Assembly (NCBI GenBank): GCA_034520725.1
Contig: JAXHNH010000001.1
Span: forward strand, 124,001-188,000
Length of the DNA stretch: 64,000 nt
Direction of reading: 5' to 3'
DNA from: Gracilimonas sp034520725
Lineage (GTDB): Bacteria > Bacteroidota > Rhodothermia > Balneolales > Balneolaceae
Part shown: positions 34,841-44,760 of the stretch, in pieces
How the letters are laid out: every line of letters begins with the position of its first letter
Numbering within the stretch: position 1 is the first letter of the stretch
Position numbers and translations under genes: made by a program
Notes under the pieces: model-generated
The model's database searches: none
The model's input: only the letters and a program-made list of their open reading frames with translations
Told to the model about the DNA's origin: nothing

Positions 34841-35998
34841 TTAGAAGTAGTACCCAATATTGATGTTTAAGCGTGTGTTCCAGCGTGCATCATTTATACC
34901 TTGGCCTAATCCCTGCCCGAAGCTTTCTGTCAACCACGGATGGTTGCTGCCTCTGGCTATATCAAAATAAGTATATACGTTTCCGGCGGAAAGCAAGAAC
35001 CCGATCACGTTTTGATGGGCGTCGTTGAAGCCGTCAATGTTTTTCTGAAAATACGTATAATCGTTGTAGAAATTCAGATTGGTTATCGGTCCCCAATCTA
35101 CATCATGGCTGTAACTCAGTCCGGCAGAATACATGCTCATTTCAGTTGCTACAGGGTAAGGAGAACCATATGCGCCCATTTGTACGGCATCAATAGATTG
35201 TCCATTATCATTTTGGGCATCCATTCCATAGTTGGTGAACTGCCCCTTGAAGTTCCAGTTACCATAATTGATATCAGTATGGGCAGCAAAAGCGTAGCGA
35301 CTGCTTGTTTCATCTAAGACCTGATTCCAGATCTGACCAACTTCACCACTCAGGCCAAGCTGTATGTCGCCGTTTGTGATATCGAAAGTTCGTGTGGTTC
35401 TCAGGTTTAATTGATTGCGTTCATAATTGGATTGATTACCGGTAGGTACAATGTCATAGGAATAACGTCCTGATCCACCAAAACCAAATGATGCTGATCC
35501 TGCTGCCGGACCTGCGGGTTCTGGCTGAAAGAAGTATGCTGCCATAACATCCCAGTTATCAGCTGTGTGAGTATATTTAAGACCCATATCATGATCATCC
35601 TCCAAGCCTACGTAATAAGGCCCCTGGAACCACCAGTTATGCGAGTTGTATTGAAGATTACCGAATGGTACCTGAGTAACTCCGATCTGGATATTATTTT
35701 TATCGTCAAAATCGTAGCCTAACCAGCCTTGTTTTACAAAATGGGTATTGAAGGTAGGGTAGAATCTGTATTCAAAATTAAGTTTTACACCATTTCTTTC
35801 AGCATTTACATTTATTCTCCATGTATCCCAGGTAAACTGGCCATCGTTATTGTCTATTGTGCCATCTTCATAATCGGTCAAAATTACATTGTAGCGAACA
35901 GCACCACCCACGCTTAGCGATGATTCATCATCCTGCGCAAATAGATAAGCAGGGATCAGCATAAAGAGTGAGGTAATGAAGAGTGTAAGTTTTTTCAT
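34841..35998 (-). CDS. Outer-membrane porin-like barrel protein
   Basis: The start at 35998 (MKKLTLFITSLF) is chosen over the open frame from 36082 because it begins a signal peptide ending at LFAQ. The mature protein is a strand-rich barrel (SVGGAVRYNVIL, KLNFEYRFYPTF, ending NTRLNINIGYYF) rich in Asn, Gly and aromatic residues, like phosphate-selective or short-chain porins. It is upstream of the betaine importer on the same strand but is separated from it by a terminator. Substrate unknown. Confidence 0.65.
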   Translation of the reverse strand: MKKLTLFITSLFMLIPAYLFAQDDESSLSVGGAVRYNVILTDYEDGTIDNNDGQFTWDTWRINVNAERNGVKLNFEYRFYPTFNTHFVKQGWLGYDFDDKNNIQIGVTQVPFGNLQYNSHNWWFQGPYYVGLEDDHDMGLKYTHTADNWDVMAAYFFQPEPAGPAAGSASFGFGGSGRYSYDIVPTGNQSNYERNQLNLRTTRTFDITNGDIQLGLSGEVGQIWNQVLDETSSRYAFAAHTDINYGNWNFKGQFTNYGMDAQNDNGQSIDAVQMGAYGSPYPVATEMSMYSAGLSYSHDVDWGPITNLNFYNDYTYFQKNIDGFNDAHQNVIGFLLSAGNVYTYFDIARGSNHPWLTESFGQGLGQGINDARWNTRLNINIGYYF

Positions 35999-36220
35999 TG
36001 TTATTCTGTGACATTTGAGGGTTACAGTTGCTCTTGACTTAAAACTTGAAAACTCTCCGCAAGAGATGAAGGAGGAGAACACTGTGAAATGCGGTTGCTA
36101 TTTCACTTTGAATTATGTGTTTTAAATTATTCTCTTAAATTTTACTTCGCTTAAAATATAACGAAGTAGTACAGGCTTATAAAGTTTATATTTTTCATAA
36201 ATGTTTAATTAAAACTACTT

Positions 36221-37952
36221 ATGCAGATGTTTAGATATATCAACGATCTGTTTTCATATATAATTTATTATACGTTCAACAGCCAAAACAAAGTTACGAC
36301 CATTAAGTTTAATATTGCCATTGTTATCCTATTGACTTTACCGATATGGGGGTTAGTTGAAGTCTATGGTCAGGAAAATTTTAGTCGACAGGATACACTT
36401 AGGGGTAGTATTACGGAAGAAAGGGCGTGGTGGGATCTGAATTATTACCACCTGGAAGTTGAAGTTCACATTGCAGATAGCACCATCAGCGGGGAAAATC
36501 TCATCCAATACACGGTTCTTGAGCCGGCTCAAACCATGCAGATCGATCTACAGGAACCACTTGAGATCTTAAGTATTAAGCAGAACGGAGAAAACCTGAA
36601 TTTTATAAGAGAGGGGAATGCTTTTTTTGTGAAGTTGAATAAAAGACAGGTTACAGGAGATGTAAATGAGATATTGGTTGAATATTCGGGTAAGCCGGTG
36701 GTTGCTGAGAATCCACCCTGGGATGGTGGTTTTACATGGACTCAAGACGGTAATGGAAAACCTTTTATAGCAACGTCCAATCAGGGGATCGGTTCCAGTG
36801 TGTGGTGGCCCAATAAAGATCATCCTTATGACGAGCCTGACAGCATGAGGATCAGCATCACTACTCCGGGTGACCTGATGGATGTTTCGAATGGCAGGTT
36901 AGAACGAGTGGACGAAAACAGAAACGGCACCAAAACCTGGAACTGGTTTGTGAGTAATCCGATCAATAACTACGGCGTGAATATCAATATTGGGGATTAT
37001 GTCCATTTTGGGGAAACCTATGATGGTGAGAATGGGACCTTAACCCTTGATTATTACGTGCTGCGGGAAAATGAGGAAAAAGCACGGCAGCAGTTCAAAC
37101 AAGTTATACCGATGATGGACGCGTTTGAATATTGGTTCGGGCCGTATCCTTTTTATGAGGATGGTTATAAGCTGGTTGAAGCACCCTATCTGGGAATGGA
37201 ACACCAAAGTTCTGTGACATATGGGAACGGATATCAGAATGGGTATCGTGGGCGAGATCTAAGTGGCTCCGGCTGGGGAATGAAGTTCGATTTTATCATA
37301 ATTCATGAAACCGGTCATGAGTGGTTCGCCAACAATATTACCTATGCTGACGTGGCGGATATGTGGGTTCACGAAGGCTTCACCAATTATTCCGAAAGCC
37401 TGTATCTGGATTATCATTTCGGAACGCAGGCAGCCAATGAGTATGTGCAGGGACTCAGACTTGGCATCAACAACGACCGACCTTTAATGGGAACACACGG
37501 CGTATATCATCGTGGATCCGGTGATATGTACAACAAAGGTGGAAACCTGCTTCATACACTTCGGCAGGTTGCTGATGATGACTCACTTATGGCGAGAAAC
37601 CCTGCGTGGTTTGAACCGTGAATTCTATCATCAAACCGTGCACTCAACTCAGATAGAGGATTTTATCAGCAATAGTTTTAGAAGGGATCTGTCCCGAGTA
37701 TTTGATCAGTACCTGCGTGATACCCGAATACCTACTTTGGAATATGCATTCCGAGGTGGAAATCTGACGTATCGTTGGGGTAATGCTGTAAAAGGCTTTG
37801 ATCTTCCGGTTGATATCACGGTGAATGGAAAGGAGATGCGACTTAATCCAACCACTTCATGGCAGCGTATGGAAATTGAATCTTTGAATAAAAACAGCCT
37901 GACGGTAGATCCGAACTTTTATGTGAGTAGTTTTAATCTGCTGGGTAATTAA
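36221..37952 (+). pseudogene. M1-family metallopeptidase with a frameshift
   Basis: The first frame (36221-37621) has a signal-like N-terminus (VEVYGQ) and an M1 peptidase body: YLGMEHQSSVTYG as the substrate exopeptidase motif, and the zinc site HETGHEWF with the third ligand in WVHEGFTNY. The match then shifts frame near 37588 to WRETLRGLNREFYHQ and continues to 37952 (SRVFDQYLRDTRIPTLEYAF). One extra base accounts for it. The intact protein would be about 575 residues. The catalytic part lies before the lesion, but the C-terminal domain is lost. Confidence 0.75.
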
Positions 37953-37958
37953 AGAAAT

Positions 37959-37983
37959 ACCGGTTCAAATAAATTGAACCGGT
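37959..37983. terminator. Bidirectional terminator between convergent genes
   Basis: ACCGGTTCAA and TTGAACCGGT form a perfect 10-bp stem with a 5-nt loop between the M1 pseudogene and the cytochrome c gene, whose 3' ends face each other. Confidence 0.75.
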
Positions 37984-37996
37984 TCTTACCAGAATA

Positions 37997-38983
37997 TTAT
38001 TCTGAAGGCGGAGTAAAATTGATTACCAAATTTTTAACCGGCCTCACTTCCCTCAGATAAGCAAATATAGCCTTTAATTCTTCTTCACTCATTTGGCCAT
38101 AATCTTTCCAGGGCATTACGGTGTTGAATTCCCCTTTTGGAATTTCACTAAATTCGAACGAAGAGTCTGCATAGGTCTTAAATCTTGAAACAAACATCTC
38201 TTCAGTCCAGGTACCGATGCCGGTTTCCATATCCGGTGATACATTAGCTGACCTGATGACACTTCCATCTTCCATAAAGAATTCCATTCCACCTGCCATT
38301 TCCATTCCGGGGATATTTGTGCCTTTATTTTTTTGAGTGTGACAATCCATACAACTGGCAGCATTTACCAGATATTTTCCCCAGGAAACAGGATCGTTCT
38401 TATCTGGAGCAGATCCAGGTTCAACTTCTGTCGGCATTGTATTTATAATGAAATTCATTGGAAAAAAAGATTCTGATTCAGATACTTCATTTTCAATAGG
38501 TTTCAGGGTACGGAGATAGGCTATGACCGCATAAATATCCTCAGGATCCATTTTGGCATAGTTGGGATAAGGCATAATAGGGAACAGTGCTCTTCCCTTC
38601 TTGTTGACACCTTTTGTGACTGCACGGTAGATCTCGCCATCCGTCCATTTCCCAAGATTTGATGGTGTCAGGTTGGTAGAGTAGTAGTTACCAGGTAAAC
38701 CTTCTTTGTCGGCACCAAACAAGTTGCCACCTGCTCCAAGCATATCAGGCTTAATTGGATGAGCAAACTTAGTTTTTTCCTGCGGAGTATGGCAGTGCAT
38801 GCATACCATTACGTTATGTGCAAGGTATTTACCACGGTCAATACGTTCCTTGGTCAGTTCAACTTTCAGGTCCGGAGCCGGACCAACATTAGGTAATGCA
38901 GTAGAAACGTAAACCATAGCAACAGATACGAAGGCGATCAATGCAAGGCAGACGATTACTGCGATTTTTAACAGTTTCCTCAT
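37997..38983 (-). CDS. Dihaem cytochrome c with N-terminal membrane anchor
   Basis: The 328-residue protein has an N-terminal hydrophobic anchor (about 5-28) and two haem c motifs, CMHCH (Cys61, Cys64, His65) and CMDCH (Cys211, Cys214, His215), each in a cytochrome c domain with a following Met-rich segment (ALFPIMPYPNYAKM; TVMPWKDYGQM). It resembles the cytochrome subunits of alcohol/aldehyde or sorbosone-type dehydrogenases. It would carry electrons in the periplasm. No partner dehydrogenase is adjacent. Confidence 0.85.
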   Translation of the reverse strand: MRKLLKIAVIVCLALIAFVSVAMVYVSTALPNVGPAPDLKVELTKERIDRGKYLAHNVMVCMHCHTPQEKTKFAHPIKPDMLGAGGNLFGADKEGLPGNYYSTNLTPSNLGKWTDGEIYRAVTKGVNKKGRALFPIMPYPNYAKMDPEDIYAVIAYLRTLKPIENEVSESESFFPMNFIINTMPTEVEPGSAPDKNDPVSWGKYLVNAASCMDCHTQKNKGTNIPGMEMAGGMEFFMEDGSVIRSANVSPDMETGIGTWTEEMFVSRFKTYADSSFEFSEIPKGEFNTVMPWKDYGQMSEEELKAIFAYLREVRPVKNLVINFTPPSE

Positions 38984-39119
38984 AGCTTGTGAAGTTTTAG
39001 TTAGTGAAGCTTTTGTAACCCGAAATATTTACGAAAAGCCCCAGGGTTAGTTTCACAGACTAATGTGATAAAAAATTATCTAATTGTCTATAGGGCAATA
39101 GCTTATAGAAATAAATAAT

Positions 39120-39752
39120 TTATGAATAAAGAGTTATATGCCTTCCATCAATACTGAGATCACTGAATGAGAATTCTCTCTGTATCCATTTGAAAGTATC
39201 CGGATGATAGAAGAATACATGAGTCTCGTCGCTCTTATAGTACCAGGCATGGAAATCTCTGTCCTCGGTATAGACATCCGTTTTAAGGAATAGGGCTCCA
39301 CCGGGATTTAACATATTTTTGAGTCGCCCAAACTCTTTGTGAGGTTCATGGAAGTGCTCGATTACCTCGCAACTAACGATGTAATCAAATTTCTGCTTGA
39401 ATATGGATTTATTGTCATCAAAGAAAGGATCGTAAGTGATGATATTGTAGCCTTTATCTGTTAACATCTTGGTTATCACCGGTCCGGTTCCGGCTCCAAA
39501 ATCTAATCCGGAATGGTCCTTGTTGAATTGACTCAGTATTTTCTGGACCAGGGGTGATACAAATTTCTGATAGCGGGGATCTTCCACATCATTGTTGTGG
39601 CTTTCATACCTGACGATCTCCTCATCCGGGGTAGGGTAATCCTTTTTGTCCATCAATACCGCTTTACAATCCGGACAACGAAGGTAGTTGCGATCTTCCT
39701 TTTCGTAAAAGTAAAACGGTTTGAGTTCTGCTGAACAAAGAGTGCAATTCAT
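39120..39752 (-). CDS. Class I SAM-dependent methyltransferase with N-terminal zinc-ribbon
   Basis: The start at 39752 (MNCTLC) is preferred over the open frame from 39791. A small Cys4 zinc-ribbon (CTLC...CPDC) precedes a Rossmann methyltransferase: GLDFGAGTGPVITKML (SAM motif I), then YDPFF, DYIVSCEVIEHFHEP and GGALFLKTDVY. It is about 210 residues long. The substrate is unknown. Confidence 0.75.
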   Translation of the reverse strand: MNCTLCSAELKPFYFYEKEDRNYLRCPDCKAVLMDKKDYPTPDEEIVRYESHNNDVEDPRYQKFVSPLVQKILSQFNKDHSGLDFGAGTGPVITKMLTDKGYNIITYDPFFDDNKSIFKQKFDYIVSCEVIEHFHEPHKEFGRLKNMLNPGGALFLKTDVYTEDRDFHAWYYKSDETHVFFYHPDTFKWIQREFSFSDLSIDGRHITLYS

Positions 39753-39803
39753 ACCTATAATTTTTTGATTGAAGGTATGATTTATAACCAAAAGATGTGA
39801 AGT

Positions 39804-40001
39804 TTACTGCTCCGGATACCAGTTCTTGAGGCGTACATCAATATCCTTTCATTCAAAGATCACGCTGCCATGAAGGACCGGATGGATCTTCAGATCTCCA
39901 TTATCAGTCTCAAAAATATCAGGATCGTTATAGAGCTGGGTAAAAGCTGATGATACTGTAAAAATAAGAATGGTTATAAGGGTTGCAGCAAATCTAAGCA
40001 T
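39804..40001 (-). pseudogene. N-terminal fragment of an exported MBL-fold-like hydrolase
   Basis: The start at 40001 gives a signal peptide (MLRFAATLITILIFTVSSAF) and DNGDLKIHPVLHGSVIFE, resembling the opening of metallo-beta-lactamase fold hydrolases. A TGA at codon 51 follows and the frame ends at 39804 with no zinc motif. The rest of the gene is absent. The family call rests on a short segment. Confidence 0.4.
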
Positions 40002-40170
40002 TGGATAAAATTTAATCTAGTTTTCGGTATCTAACCGAATCACCATTTGAAACATTTGTTAACTACTTACAAAGATCTCAAATTGCTATAACGGTAATAA
40101 AAGTTCTTTACTTTACATTCGCTGTGTTTCCACTATATTAAGGGTATAATGAATTGTTTTATCACTACAA

Positions 40171-40176
40171 AGGAGA
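40171..40176 (+). promoter_or_regulatory. Shine-Dalgarno site deciding the start at 40181
   Basis: AGGAGA lies 4 bp before the ATG at 40181. Clear Shine-Dalgarno sequences are rare in this window, and this one favours 40181 over the upstream in-frame ATG at 40154. Confidence 0.55.
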
Positions 40177-40180
40177 AATA

Positions 40181-41065
40181 ATGAGACGTTATTTTGGGAG
40201 ATTTTTTCTGGCTTGTTTAGTATTAATCACAGGGGTTGTGACTGCCTGTGGTAGTATGTCGGAGGAGGAGGAAAAGAAGGAACTCAGATTGGTTTATGCT
40301 GATTGGTCAGAGGGAGTGGCTATGACCTATCTGGCTGCTGAAATTCTGGAATCAGAGTTAGGGTATGAAGTTGAAACGAAGATGACTGACATCGAGTCTG
40401 TATTTCGCGAGATTGAAAGTGGTCAATATGATCTATTTGTGGATGCATGGTTACCGGAAACTCACAAAACCTATATGGATACCTATGGCGCAGATCTTGA
40501 AAACCTTGGCGTTAATGTTGAGACCGTTCGAACGGGTTTAATGGTGCCGGACTATGTTGAAGCACAAACAATAGGAGATCTGGACAATGTGGTGGATCAG
40601 ATCATTGGTATAGGAAGCGGTGCCGGTGTAATGGAAGCAACAAAGACAGCTATTGAGAACTATGAATTGTCTGCAGACCTTTTGGAGGGAAGTGAACAGA
40701 TCATGACGGATACTCTGAGTAATGCTATAAAAAGGAGAGTGCCTATTGTGGTCACAGGATGGACTCCACACTGGATTGCAAATCGATACGAACTCAGGTT
40801 TCTTGAAGATCCGGAAAATGTGTTCGGAGAAACTGAACAAATTCATACCCTGGCCAGGGAAGGATTTTCAGAAGAGCATTCAAGAGTAGTAACGTTTTTT
40901 GAGCGATTTAAGCTTACAAACGAACAGTTGGGAGCCCTGATGGATGAGTTGCAAACTTTCCCGAATAATGAACAAAGGGCAGTTCAAAACTGGATCCGGG
41001 ATAATGAATTTGTAGTGAATCAGTGGGTCAAAGAGCTACATCCTGTTCGTGAAAAACTCATGTAA
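40181..41065 (+). CDS. Orphan glycine-betaine-type substrate-binding lipoprotein
   Basis: The 294-residue protein has a lipobox (VVTAC) and the same fold as the binding protein at 31713: LVYADWSEGVAMTYLAAEILESELGYEV, LFVDAWLPETHKTYM, IGSGAGVMEATKTAI and VVTGWTPHWIANRYELRFLEDP. The aromatic-cage positions are kept (DWSEG, AWLPE, GWTPHW). No ABC permease or ATPase lies beside it, so it may feed the OpuA system 7 kb away or act as a sensor. It is a diverged paralogue. Confidence 0.8.
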   Translation: MRRYFGRFFLACLVLITGVVTACGSMSEEEEKKELRLVYADWSEGVAMTYLAAEILESELGYEVETKMTDIESVFREIESGQYDLFVDAWLPETHKTYMDTYGADLENLGVNVETVRTGLMVPDYVEAQTIGDLDNVVDQIIGIGSGAGVMEATKTAIENYELSADLLEGSEQIMTDTLSNAIKRRVPIVVTGWTPHWIANRYELRFLEDPENVFGETEQIHTLAREGFSEEHSRVVTFFERFKLTNEQLGALMDELQTFPNNEQRAVQNWIRDNEFVVNQWVKELHPVREKLM

Positions 41066-41140
41066 CTGATTGTTTAGTCAAAGTAAGGAGCTAATTCTGA
41101 TCTTTCTTTCAATGAATTGATGAAAGCCCCTTTATGAAAT

Positions 41141-42083
41141 TCATTCCGAAGTATCAGGTCTTGTATTTTCAAGCCATTCAAAGGTTTTATTGCAAGCCTG
41201 TACACGAACTTTTTCCTGAGATAAAAAGACGTCATGTATGGCACCTTCGATCGCTAACATAGAAACTTCCGGGCCTAATCTTACCCCATATTTTCGAATA
41301 TGCTTAACGTCCAGCACCATGTCAGAACGTTTAAGGATATCCTTCCATTTATCGGGTCTGGATGATCTCTCTGCAGTGAAGAATTAGAATGGGTATTTTA
41401 ATGCTTGAATACTTCCGAAGTTTTTTTTGAGCACGATTTATAGCATAGATCCACTTAAAGTAAGCCGGAAAACCATTCATGGGTTTCCAATCTTTGTTAT
41501 AATCCCATTCACCATGTTCAGACCGAGATATACTGGCACCATATAGGTGCGATAACGGCTTTTTTCGCGCAGCATATGGAGATATTGTTGAAACTATACC
41601 GGCTAGTGGAAGCAAAAAGATCCTTTGAATCAGGTTGATGTTAAAATCCAGAAAGGGTGAGTTTAGAATAAGTTGATCAAACTGATCCCTGTATTTACCA
41701 ATATTAAGATATACAGAAGCAATGAGCCCACCTGTAGAATGCCCCATCAATACGATCTTCTGATCATACTTTTCCTGAATGATCTCGACTGACCGGTTGA
41801 TCTCCTCAAAATATTCCGTGATTGAACGGCAGTAGTTAGGGTGCTGATGTGAGAGAAGTGAACGTCCATATTTTCTGAGATCCAGGGCATAAAAATTATA
41901 ACCGTTTTTATTGAACTGCTCTGCAACATGGGTCTGAAAAAAGTAATCGTTGAATCCATGTAAATATAGCACAGGTCTGTTACCCAAAACATTCTGGGGT
42001 GACCGGATCAACGTGGCTATCACTCTTCCTTCGTAATCATCTTCAAGTTGAAGGGTGGTTGTATTGAAATCAGAAATGGTCAT
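41141..42083 (-). pseudogene. Alpha/beta hydrolase, C-terminus frameshifted
   Basis: The main frame (42083 to 41349) carries YLHGFNDYFFQTHVAEQF, the nucleophile elbow GHSTGG and LILNSPFLD, as in lysophospholipase-like hydrolases. It ends early at LHCREIIQTR. The expected continuation is in another frame from about 41378: ERSSRPDKWKDILKRSDMVLDV, then the catalytic His region (AIEGAIHDVFLS), to a TGA at 41141. The indel removes the catalytic His from the product, so the gene as read should be inactive. Its start overlaps the end of ywbE by 4 bp. Confidence 0.75.
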
Positions 42084-42274
42084 ACGATCTCTTTCACCCG
42101 GCCAATTTGTCCATCCTCGAGTCGGACCTTGATGCCATGCGGGTGAGTGGCACTGTTGGTCAGAATATCCTTAACAGTGCCGTAAGTGATCTTTCCGGAC
42201 CGCTGATCCCTTTTCAGGACGATCCCCACATTCAATCCTGCTTTAATTTGATTTCTCTCTGTTCCTTGTGCCAT
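42080..42274 (-). CDS. YwbE family protein (DUF2196)
   Basis: The 64-residue protein RNQIKAGLNVGIVLKRDQRSG, then KITYGTVKDILTNSATHPHGIKVRLEDGQIGRVKEI, matches the full length of the YwbE/DUF2196 family, a small beta-rich fold of unknown function. It is upstream of, and overlaps by 4 bp, the hydrolase pseudogene. Confidence 0.85.
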   Translation of the reverse strand: MAQGTERNQIKAGLNVGIVLKRDQRSGKITYGTVKDILTNSATHPHGIKVRLEDGQIGRVKEIV

Positions 42275-42281
42275 TTCTTTT

Positions 42282-42701
42282 CTAATTATACTTTTTATTC
42301 ATGAATTCCACTGAGGTTCGGATCAGATCTTCCAGAATATTCAGATTGATATGATTCAGCCTTTTTACATACAAACAAGATTTTCCGGTTTTATGTTTAC
42401 CAAACTGGTCCATGAGTTCCTCTTACCGTTCAAATCCCGACATAATATAAAGCGAGATCTGTTGTTTGCGGTTCGAAAATCCCGTAATAAACCAATCGCC
42501 TTCCCTCCCTCTGTCATATTTATAATGATAACTCCTGAAGCCAACAATACTGTCTCCCCATATGCTGTCTTCTTCTCCGGTGATCTCAGCCATCAGATCA
42601 TAAATTTTCTGACAATCCGCCCTCGGGTCAGTATCCTCAATAGTTTGTAGGTACTTACTGACGCTATCATCATTCTTTTTTGTTTTCAGTTTAGCCATCA
42701 C
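42282..42701 (-). pseudogene. DUF1801 protein with an internal TAA
   Basis: The frame reads normally from 42701 through IYDLMAEITGEEDSIWGDSIVGFRSYHYKY to SGFER, meets TAA at 42423-42425, and continues in the same frame with EELMDQFGKHKTGKSCLYVKRL to a TAG at 42282. The TAA stands where family members have a Tyr codon, so one substitution explains it. The full protein would be about 139 residues, the usual DUF1801 length. Function unknown. Confidence 0.75.
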
Positions 42702-42766
42702 ATTTTTTAATGTTTTTGCAATATATGTGTTTGGGATTTTAGCTGTTACATACTATATACTCAAGC

Positions 42767-44002
42767 ATGAATAATCCATTAAAAAAATACTTTGGTCCCA
42801 GTACCTTAGTGGCAGCAGCATTCATTGGCCCCGGAACCGTAACCGTTTGTACTTTGGCCGGGGTGAGGTCGGGATACATGTTACTCTGGGCACTGGTCTT
42901 CTCGATCATTGCCACCATCACCTTACAAGAAATGACCGGTCGCCTGGGTATCGTAACCCGTAAAGGATTTGGTGAGGCGATCCGTGAACAACTTGGTCAC
43001 CCGGTGTTGAAGATCACAGGTATTCTGTTGGTGATGAGTGCTATTGTAATTGGTAACATTGCCTATGAGGGTGGCAATATCTCAGGCGCCGTGCTGGGGT
43101 GGGAGGAATTCTTCATAGGACTCGATCTCACGATTAATGGATTTACCCTGAAACTGACCTCGGTTTTGATAGGAGCGGTGGCATTTTTGCTGCTGTTTTC
43201 AGGAAATTTCAAGCGCATTGTAAATGTGATGACCGTATTGGTTGGGATTATGAGCATTGTTTTTGTGACCACCGCCATCGTCATCGATCCGGATGTAACG
43301 GCTATTTTAAAAGGCATGTTCATTCCACAAGCATCAGCTGATGAATTCCTGACGGTCATAGCCCTGATCGGTACCACGGTGGTACCCTACAATCTGTTTC
43401 TGCATGCCTCAACAGTTCAGGAGCGTTATTCAAGTTTTACACAGTTGTCGGATATGCGCATAGAAAATGCGGTAGGCATTATTTTAGGGGGGCTGATCTC
43501 CATTTGTATTGTGATCACGAGTGCGGGCGCGGCAAATGGAAGTTTAGAGGAAGTTAAGAATGCGGCAGACATGGCCAGTCAGCTGGAACCTTTACTGGGT
43601 AGCTGGGCAAAAACATTTATGGGGGTTGGGCTATTTGCTGCGGGTATAACATCGGCCGTAACGGCACCGCTTGCAGCTGCCTATGCCACTAAAGGATTGT
43701 TAGGTTGGAACGGCAATCTAAAGGACACCAAATTCCGAATCGTTTGGATGCTGGTTCTTTTTACAGGAGTCATGTTTTCATCGGTCAGCTACAATCCCGT
43801 AAAGTTGATTGAATTTGCGCAGGTAGCAAACGGGATAACCCTGCCGGTCATTGCAATATTTCTGCTTTATATTATGAATAAACCTTTGCTTTTGGGAAGC
43901 AGCCGTAACAACCTGTGGCAGAATATTTTTGGGGTGGTTGTTATTTTGGTGGCATTACTTGTAGGTTTCAGAAGCTTGAATTCTGTTCTAAATATATTGT
44001 GA
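42767..44002 (+). CDS. NRAMP-family-like transporter (YcsG type)
   Basis: The 411-residue membrane protein has about eleven hydrophobic segments and an NRAMP fold. Where metal-transporting NRAMPs have DPGN in helix 1 it has FIGPGTVTVCT, and helix 6 has VPYNLFLHAS in place of the MPH motif. Both metal-ligand motifs are altered, so Mn/Fe transport is unlikely. The gene lies 2 bp before pxpA. In Bacillus subtilis an NRAMP-like gene (ycsG) sits in the ycsF-kipIA operon, so a role in 5-oxoproline or related uptake is plausible. Confidence 0.75.
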   Translation: MNNPLKKYFGPSTLVAAAFIGPGTVTVCTLAGVRSGYMLLWALVFSIIATITLQEMTGRLGIVTRKGFGEAIREQLGHPVLKITGILLVMSAIVIGNIAYEGGNISGAVLGWEEFFIGLDLTINGFTLKLTSVLIGAVAFLLLFSGNFKRIVNVMTVLVGIMSIVFVTTAIVIDPDVTAILKGMFIPQASADEFLTVIALIGTTVVPYNLFLHASTVQERYSSFTQLSDMRIENAVGIILGGLISICIVITSAGAANGSLEEVKNAADMASQLEPLLGSWAKTFMGVGLFAAGITSAVTAPLAAAYATKGLLGWNGNLKDTKFRIVWMLVLFTGVMFSSVSYNPVKLIEFAQVANGITLPVIAIFLLYIMNKPLLLGSSRNNLWQNIFGVVVILVALLVGFRSLNSVLNIL

Positions 44003-44004
44003 TC

Positions 44005-44760
44005 ATGATTACGAAATTAGACCTTAACTGCGATCTCGGTGAATTTTATGGAATGTATGATGAAACCAGAGATTCAGCCATCATGCCATATATCACAAGC
44101 TGCAACATAGCCTGTGGATTTCATTCAGGAGATCCGGTCGCTATATCAAAAACCATTCAACTGGCACAAAAGCATGATGTAGCCATTGGAGCTCATCCGT
44201 CATATCCGGATCTGCAGGGCTTTGGGCGACGAGTCATGAACCTGACGGTGGAAGAACTGAAGGCCTGTGTGCTGTATCAAATATCGGCTCTGAAAGGAAT
44301 GACGGAAGCTCTGGGGGCTGAATTACATCATGTAAAGCCACATGGAGCACTTTATAATTTCGCTTCCACGGATGAAGAAACGGCCGTTGGTGTAGTTAAA
44401 GCTGTGGTTCAGGTAAAAAAAGATATGATCTTATATGCTCCGGAGGGTTCGGTGCTGAAAGAGGTGGCAGAAAATGCCGGACTGACCGTACAGAACGAGG
44501 TATTTGCCGATCGCAGCTATGAGGACGATCTCTCCCTAAGATCCAGAAAACTGGATGGTGCGGTACTGACAGATACGGAATTGGTCTTGAAACAGTTACA
44601 GGGCTTCCTTGAAGGACACGTAACCTCCTATGACGGCCTTGAGCTGCCTATCTCAGCCGACACACTATGCCTGCACAGCGATACGGAAGGGGCAACTGAA
44701 CTAGCCAAAGACATTCACGACTTTCTGAAAGACCATGGCATCGAGATCACTGCAAATTGA
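44005..44760 (+). CDS. pxpA: 5-oxoprolinase subunit A (LamB/YcsF)
   Basis: The start at 44005 (MITKLDLNCDLGE) is chosen over an upstream frame that runs inside the transporter. DLNCDLGEFYGMYDE, CGFHSGDP, IGAHPSYPDLQGFGRRVM and HVKPHGALYN are the signature segments of the LamB/YcsF family. With PxpB and PxpC it forms the ATP-dependent enzyme converting 5-oxoproline to glutamate. Length 251 residues is normal. Confidence 0.93.
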   Translation: MITKLDLNCDLGEFYGMYDETRDSAIMPYITSCNIACGFHSGDPVAISKTIQLAQKHDVAIGAHPSYPDLQGFGRRVMNLTVEELKACVLYQISALKGMTEALGAELHHVKPHGALYNFASTDEETAVGVVKAVVQVKKDMILYAPEGSVLKEVAENAGLTVQNEVFADRSYEDDLSLRSRKLDGAVLTDTELVLKQLQGFLEGHVTSYDGLELPISADTLCLHSDTEGATELAKDIHDFLKDHGIEITAN

